Source: a virus | Strand: one strand, 5' to 3' | DNA: 25,575 bases | Virus record (IMG/VR): IMGVR_UViG_3300030117_000172 | Span: 1-25,575 of that record | Part shown: positions 22,296 through 25,575 of the stretch, piece after piece | How positions within the stretch are numbered: position 1 is the stretch's first letter | How the letters are laid out: each line of letters opens with the position of its first letter | Notes under the pieces: generated by a model | What the model was told of the DNA's origin: nothing | What the model saw: the letters and a program-made list of their open reading frames with translations, nothing else | Database searches by the model: none | Made by a program: the position numbers and the translations under genes

Positions 22296-22724
22296 TTATG
22301 CTATCCTAATAATAGCTGTAGATGCGGCAGCAGCAGGAAATACTATAGTGAAATCACCATTAGTAGAGGTTTTATCTCCTCCGAAATCTATACAAGCTAC
22401 AGAAGGATCCCCTGACTGTGTGTCATTGTAAATTAAACAACCTCTAGCTGTAATTGTTGCACTACTAAAAGTTAAATCATTAAAATCAGTAATACCTGTA
22501 GTTCCATCTAACGAGGGACTTACATTAGTTAATGCAGAACCTGTTGCCGTATAGCCTGTACCACTTACTTCATTTGAGGAAGAATAAGCAGTTGTACTAG
22601 CTCCTAAAGTTGCAGAACTCGTATATAAAGCTAATTTAAAAGAGTTACCGCCACTTTGGAAGTTATGCGTGCCATCAAGTAGTTCTTTTTTGAAACTTGA
22701 AGTTAAAGTTGATGTTATTGCCAT
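22296..22724 (-). CDS. Conserved virion structural protein, 142 aa
   Basis: ATG 22724 is one base from the preceding stop. The product contains STLTSSFKKELLDGTHNFQS, FKLALYTSSATLGASTTAYS, SNEVSGTGYTATGSALTNVS, ARGCLIYNDTQSGD and a final TIVFPAAAASTAIIRIA. The order FK.ELL.G.HNF, F.LALYTS, T.YS..NEVSGTGY, ARG.LIYN and FP.A.A..AIIRI is a well-conserved marine phage structural family with a beta-sandwich feel. It is normally found beside tail or fibre genes. Exact role (decoration, tail or fibre base) is not known to me. Confidence 0.78.
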   Translation of the reverse strand: MAITSTLTSSFKKELLDGTHNFQSGGNSFKLALYTSSATLGASTTAYSSSNEVSGTGYTATGSALTNVSPSLDGTTGITDFNDLTFSSATITARGCLIYNDTQSGDPSVACIDFGGDKTSTNGDFTIVFPAAAASTAIIRIA

Positions 22725-22725
22725 G

Positions 22726-23016
22726 TTAAAGCTCCTTAATAATTTTTGCTAAGTTTTCGTGACCTTGATTATTTAACATATTAGACATTGTGCATCGATC
22801 ACTCTTAATAGCTTCTTGTATATAATACAGCACGGTATTATAAATCGCTACTTTAAATGCTTCCGCTTGTTGCCTAACATGTCCTTCTGCGTTTTCTGAT
22901 ATACCGCATATTCTATCTGTAAGTCTTTCCGCCCAAAACTCTGGCGTTTGACCTCTATCTGTTTGTGTTTCTACCCCTATATTACCTAAAGAGCTAACTA
23001 CGTCTATCTCTATCAT
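22726..23016 (-). CDS. Conserved small helical phage protein, 96 aa
   Basis: ATG 23016 overlaps the adaptor-like gene stop as TAATG. The product is mostly helical: RGQTPEFWAERLTDRICGIS, VRQQAEAFKVAIYNTVLYYI, then MLNNQGHENLAKIIKEL. The pattern of TPE-x-W-A-x-R-x-x-D-x-I, R-x-Q-A-x-A-F and Y-I-x-x-A-I is one I recall from many marine podovirus and siphovirus genomes, next to head-tail joining genes. Function is unknown; it may be a head-tail assembly or scaffold helper. Confidence 0.7.
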   Translation of the reverse strand: MIEIDVVSSLGNIGVETQTDRGQTPEFWAERLTDRICGISENAEGHVRQQAEAFKVAIYNTVLYYIQEAIKSDRCTMSNMLNNQGHENLAKIIKEL

Positions 23017-23666
23017 TATCCTGTTGGTCTCCTAAGATTGTCGTACCTAGCTTCATCTTTTACGTTTTTAGACTCTCCTAAAACTTTTAACGAAGCTAAA
23101 GCATCTTGAAATCTTTGTTCGTACATCATTATTTGTTCTGCACTTTCTTTCATAAAAGTTGCACCCTCAACTAAAGAACCATATAACAATGCATTAGAAG
23201 CGTTAGTAGATAACCAAGTAGTTCCTGAATCACCGCCTGCTGTTAAAGAAGTAGGTCGATAATAGTAATGTAACTCGAAAGTGTAATTACTATTAGGCGT
23301 AGGAGCTAATATAAACGTATCTTCGTCAAACTGTGCATAAAACAAAGGTGTACCCGTTGTTGCAGCGGCAGGTGTATAGTCTCTAATCCAAGATACGTGC
23401 TTAAATAATAAATAGCTGTAATTACTACTGCTATCTAGAACCGCTAAGCTAAACGGTGCTAAAAAGTCAGACGGAGTGCTTAAATAAGTTGTTCCTGATG
23501 TTGCTGTACCTGTAGAGTTTTTTCTAAAAACAGGTAACTGTACTGCTTTTAAAATACGTTCTTCGGCACTTTTAATAAATGTATCTATAGTATTAACGAA
23601 AGTAGTTTCGTCATTTTCTAAGTAATTCTGTACTGCTGTTTTTAATTCTGATTTAGTAAAACTCAT
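23016..23666 (-). CDS. Head-tail adaptor protein (SU10-adaptor/tail-tube-A type), 216 aa
   Basis: The frame is open to 23708, but ATG 23666 overlapping the upstream stop (ATGA) is preferred, giving MSFTKSELKTAVQNYLENDE. The next block, TFVNTIDTFIKSAEERILKA, with TTYLSTPSDFLAPFSLAVLD and LHYYYRPTSLTAGGDSGTTW, matches the pattern of phage adaptor proteins (I-D-x-F-I-x-x-A-E-x-R-I then L-P/S-x-D-F-L). These sit as a ring below the portal. The C-terminal helices (EGATFMKESAEQIMMYEQRF) also fit. A GGGAGG site lies 15 bases upstream, somewhat distant. The identification is by pattern, not by search. Confidence 0.78.
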   Translation of the reverse strand: MSFTKSELKTAVQNYLENDETTFVNTIDTFIKSAEERILKAVQLPVFRKNSTGTATSGTTYLSTPSDFLAPFSLAVLDSSSNYSYLLFKHVSWIRDYTPAAATTGTPLFYAQFDEDTFILAPTPNSNYTFELHYYYRPTSLTAGGDSGTTWLSTNASNALLYGSLVEGATFMKESAEQIMMYEQRFQDALASLKVLGESKNVKDEARYDNLRRPTG

Positions 23667-24505
23667 GGTGTGTTCGCCGTGCCTCCCATTCCAGAGTGAA
23701 TAGTACAATAATAATATAGCGTTGGTGCTCCAGAAGCTACCGTAATCTGTGTATATGCCCCTGAGCTTCCTGGTGTTCCATTCGTAGTTACTCCTGTAGT
23801 ATATTCTGAACCACCGCCGTGTGTACCGTTTGCCGTAGTAGAAAATCTAAGTGGATGTCCGCTATTAGAACTATCTGATTGATCAAATCTGTAAGTGCTG
23901 CCTTCTGATAAATTTACTGTCGGACTAACCGATCCATCTAAATAGTATTTATTACCGCTTCCATAAGAGTTAGTTCCAGAGGCAACAGTAACGGTGTAAG
24001 ACGTTATTGATGATGTTGTAATCGTTGGTGTTCCTAACGAAGCTGTAGCAGATTGTCCTGTAAGTGTAGGAGAATCTGAGGCACCTGTTATAGTTATAGT
24101 CCCTAATGCGGCTGTTGCAGATTGTCCTGATAATGAAAAAGTATCTGTAGTAACAGATACCGTGCCTACAGCAGATTTAATTTGTTTTAAAAAGAAAGAA
24201 GAACCTATAGGATCGTTATTTAAAGTGCCGTTTAGAGCTATACCTGTCTTACCGTCTACGCCCACAGGATTAGAAGTAAATACTCTACCTGTCTCTGTAG
24301 TTGGTGCTGGTTGGTTAGGTCTTGGTTTAAATAAAGCTTCTGCATCGGCAGTAGCAACGACAGGGTCTAGTTGCGGATGTTTAGAGTCGAAACACTCATC
24401 ACATACACGACTGTGACTCCAAGTAAATCTTGTATCTGTATAATCGTAAGCAAAGCCACAAATATCGCATATAGCCTTTGCGTATTTACCAGTGGCATAA
24501 GGCAT
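23663..24505 (-). CDS. Virion protein with N-terminal Zn-finger and C-terminal cupredoxin-like domain, 280 aa
   Basis: ATG 24505 overlaps the upstream stop (TAATG). Residues 1-45 hold a four-Cys zinc ribbon: C13-x2-C16 (ICDICGFAYDY) and C35-x2-C38 (VCDECFDSK). Residues 110-165 contain two copies of the LSGQSATAALG / LTGQSATASLG repeat that also builds the 16742-17653 protein. Residues 168-278 look like a cupredoxin: YTVTVASGTNSYG, a hydrophobic strand with TVNLSEGSTYRFDQ, SGHPLRFST with His217, and YYYCTIHSGMGG with Cys267, His270 and Met273. That supplies all four type-1 copper ligands with amicyanin-like C-x2-H-x2-M spacing. It lies between two adaptor-like genes, so it is probably a virion protein. 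Copper binding is inferred. Confidence 0.8.
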   Translation of the reverse strand: MPYATGKYAKAICDICGFAYDYTDTRFTWSHSRVCDECFDSKHPQLDPVVATADAEALFKPRPNQPAPTTETGRVFTSNPVGVDGKTGIALNGTLNNDPIGSSFFLKQIKSAVGTVSVTTDTFSLSGQSATAALGTITITGASDSPTLTGQSATASLGTPTITTSSITSYTVTVASGTNSYGSGNKYYLDGSVSPTVNLSEGSTYRFDQSDSSNSGHPLRFSTTANGTHGGGSEYTTGVTTNGTPGSSGAYTQITVASGAPTLYYYCTIHSGMGGTANTP

Positions 24506-25176
24506 TAAATATACTCCTTCTTAGGTACAAATTTAGCTGTTGATCTATCTTCGTCGTAACGTAAAGCGTTATTTAAATCTCTGTTGTATAAAGGCTCAAT
24601 TACAGGTATTTTTTGTGCATTCTTTTTTACACATAAATAATAAGCCAACCCTGATACTAAACAAGGTATAAATCTACTAGGTATGTCTATATCTTGTATA
24701 GAAGCGTCAGCGTCTTGTATTCTTCGCCAAGAATAGTAAACGAGTTTGTCAGTCGAGTTCTCTGGTGTGGGATAAAGATGAATAACAGGTGTTATTTTTC
24801 TTTCTAACCAAAGTTCTGTTGGTCTGCCCTTACTGCTTTTATTAGGGATAGTAACGTATTCATTACGATCAATCCTATCTAATTCATAGTCTGTAGTAAC
24901 ACTATTTACTGTTCTTTGTATGTATGCGTCTAGAATATCTATGTCATAATCATAAATAGTGTATTCATTTGTGCCTTCAGTAAGAGTTTGTTCAACTTTT
25001 ACTACCTCCCACATCTGAATACCTCTGTTAGACCAATCAGCAAACATTATGTTTAAAGAACGTCTAGCAGTTACAGCATCATAGGAAGTACGAGCCTCCA
25101 AACCTGCAAGCTCGTATGCTTCCTCTATAGCGGTAGCTACATCTAAACTAAATGTACGAGTACCCGATGTTGCCAT
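24505..25176 (-). CDS. Head-tail connector/adaptor-like protein (P22 gp4-like), 223 aa
   Basis: ATG 25176 is one base from the preceding stop. The first 50 residues, including VATAIEEAYELAGLEARTSY, AVTARRSLNIMFADWSNRGI and QMWEV, match the helical A-x-x-x-x-G-x-x-x-x-x-x-x-x-x-x-A-x-x-x-L-x-x-x-x-x-x-W-x-x-x-G-I pattern of P22 gp4-type accessory factors. Beta strands follow (EYTIYDYDIDILDAYIQRTV) with LWLERKITPVIHLYPTPENS and a C-terminal helix with PCLVSGLAYYLCVKKNA. It precedes a second adaptor-like gene, so one may bind the portal and the other the nozzle. Structural role is likely; the exact equivalence is inferred. Confidence 0.74.
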   Translation of the reverse strand: MATSGTRTFSLDVATAIEEAYELAGLEARTSYDAVTARRSLNIMFADWSNRGIQMWEVVKVEQTLTEGTNEYTIYDYDIDILDAYIQRTVNSVTTDYELDRIDRNEYVTIPNKSSKGRPTELWLERKITPVIHLYPTPENSTDKLVYYSWRRIQDADASIQDIDIPSRFIPCLVSGLAYYLCVKKNAQKIPVIEPLYNRDLNNALRYDEDRSTAKFVPKKEYI

Positions 25177-25177
25177 G

Positions 25178-25504
25178 TTAGTTGTAGTAAGCTACAAAAA
25201 AATCGCAATTATTTAGAACTACATAAGCTCCAGAATCAAATTTAACTCCGTCGTTAGGCAGGTAATGGTCAAAAGACTCATTAGCTGCTGAACCGAATTT
25301 AAATTCTATCTGTAATTTAGTCCCACTTGCACTCGTTCCATCATATATTTTTATAGAAGCGTCTGCTGCACTAGACTGTGCTTGAACAGATTGTATTCTT
25401 ATAGGTCCAAGATTTGTGGCTGTGCCTGCTCCTGAACCTATAAAACCTTGCAACTGTCCTGTTGCACTTAATGCTTTCGACGCTTTAACGTCTGATGAAC
25501 TCAT
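25178..25504 (-). CDS. Small beta-rich virion structural protein, 108 aa
   Basis: ATG 25504 follows AATAGGAGAACAT, a good ribosome site. The product begins MSSSDVKASKALSATGQLQG and continues with strands RIQSVQAQSS, ASIKIYDGTSASGTKLQIEF, FDHYLPNDGVKFDSGAYVVL and NNCDFFVAYYN. The G-V-x-F-x-x-G-x-Y-V-x-L-x-N pattern and small all-beta composition suit a capsid decoration or tail-surface protein. I recall similar proteins beside head-tail genes of marine phages. The function is not proven. Confidence 0.68.
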   Translation of the reverse strand: MSSSDVKASKALSATGQLQGFIGSGAGTATNLGPIRIQSVQAQSSAADASIKIYDGTSASGTKLQIEFKFGSAANESFDHYLPNDGVKFDSGAYVVLNNCDFFVAYYN

Positions 25505-25515
25505 ATGTTCTCCTA

Positions 25516-25575
25516 TTATGCGTCAGCAAATGGTGTAACTATAGTTCCTGAACCTAAAATGATTCCTTCTACTGC
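25516..25575 (-). CDS. C-terminal end of an upstream structural gene (partial)
   Basis: A frame open from the window edge ends at TAA 25516-25518 and gives 19 residues, AVEGIILGSGTIVTPFADA. It lies 11 bases before the next gene and shares its strand. By position it should be a capsid or head protein, but 19 residues are too few to identify it. Confidence 0.5.
   Translation of the reverse strand, partial: AVEGIILGSGTIVTPFADA

Noticed and set aside
23663-24505. Cytochrome oxidase subunit II (CuA) as identity of the cupredoxin-like domain
   Set aside because: CuA needs two Cys in C-x3-C; only one Cys is present in the ligand loop and there are no membrane segments.

Overview
The window is a nearly gap-free stretch of a tailed-phage genome, or a prophage or metagenome contig of the same kind. 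It is AT-rich, and every supported gene lies on the minus strand, so transcription runs from 25575 towards 1. Neighbouring genes overlap or touch, very often as TAATG, TGATG or ATGA junctions. The proteins point to a short-tailed (podovirus-like) marine phage of the pelagiphage/uncultured marine phage type. The evidence is two P22 gp4/SU10-type adaptor-like proteins, a large nozzle-like protein with no tape-measure or sheath genes, a set of ejection-type internal proteins, S74-chaperoned fibres, and small Lys/Arg-rich proteins that I recall as typical of marine phages. An outer-membrane CsgG homologue implies a Gram-negative host. SAR11 or another streamlined alphaproteobacterium is plausible, but the sequence does not prove it. 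Terminase, portal and capsid genes are not in the window and probably lie beyond 25575.

Layout in transcription order. (1) 25575-22296, head-tail region: a gene end, a small structural protein, two adaptor-like proteins, a zinc-finger plus cupredoxin-like virion protein, and two small conserved structural proteins. (2) 22282-14989, fibre region: three proteins ending in an S74 intramolecular chaperone, a CBM-like jelly-roll fibre, a 22-residue-repeat protein, small companions and a four-cysteine protein. (3) 14992-14050, accessory genes: thioredoxin-like protein, a tiny zinc-ribbon protein and a staphylococcal-nuclease-type nuclease. (4) 14047-9759, membrane, export and lysis region: three small membrane proteins (holin candidates), then CsgF, CsgG, a curlin-like secreted protein, a secreted FecR-domain protein with a curlin-like C-terminus, and a GH24 endolysin. 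(5) 9758-7531: nozzle-like protein and a small tail protein. (6) 7480-6065: five consecutive small, very basic proteins and one small acidic one, preceded by a promoter candidate. (7) 5974-1: four overlapping internal/ejection virion proteins, preceded by a second promoter candidate of the same architecture; the last runs off the window edge.

The most unusual part is 10214-13195. It is a compact curli-type secretion cassette (channel CsgG, adaptor CsgF, one dedicated amyloid-like substrate and one FecR/curlin hybrid) embedded between holin-like genes and the endolysin. No CsgE, canonical CsgB, CsgC or CsgD is seen. The FecR/curlin hybrid could be the nucleator or anchor. Exported amyloid fibres on the infected cell, or use of the CsgG pore during lysis in the absence of a visible spanin, are the two main hypotheses.

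No tRNA, rRNA, CRISPR array, insertion sequence, attachment site or convincing terminator was seen. No stretch above 300 bases lacks a gene; the largest gaps are about 90 bases (5975-6064) and 50 bases (7481-7530), and both hold promoter candidates.
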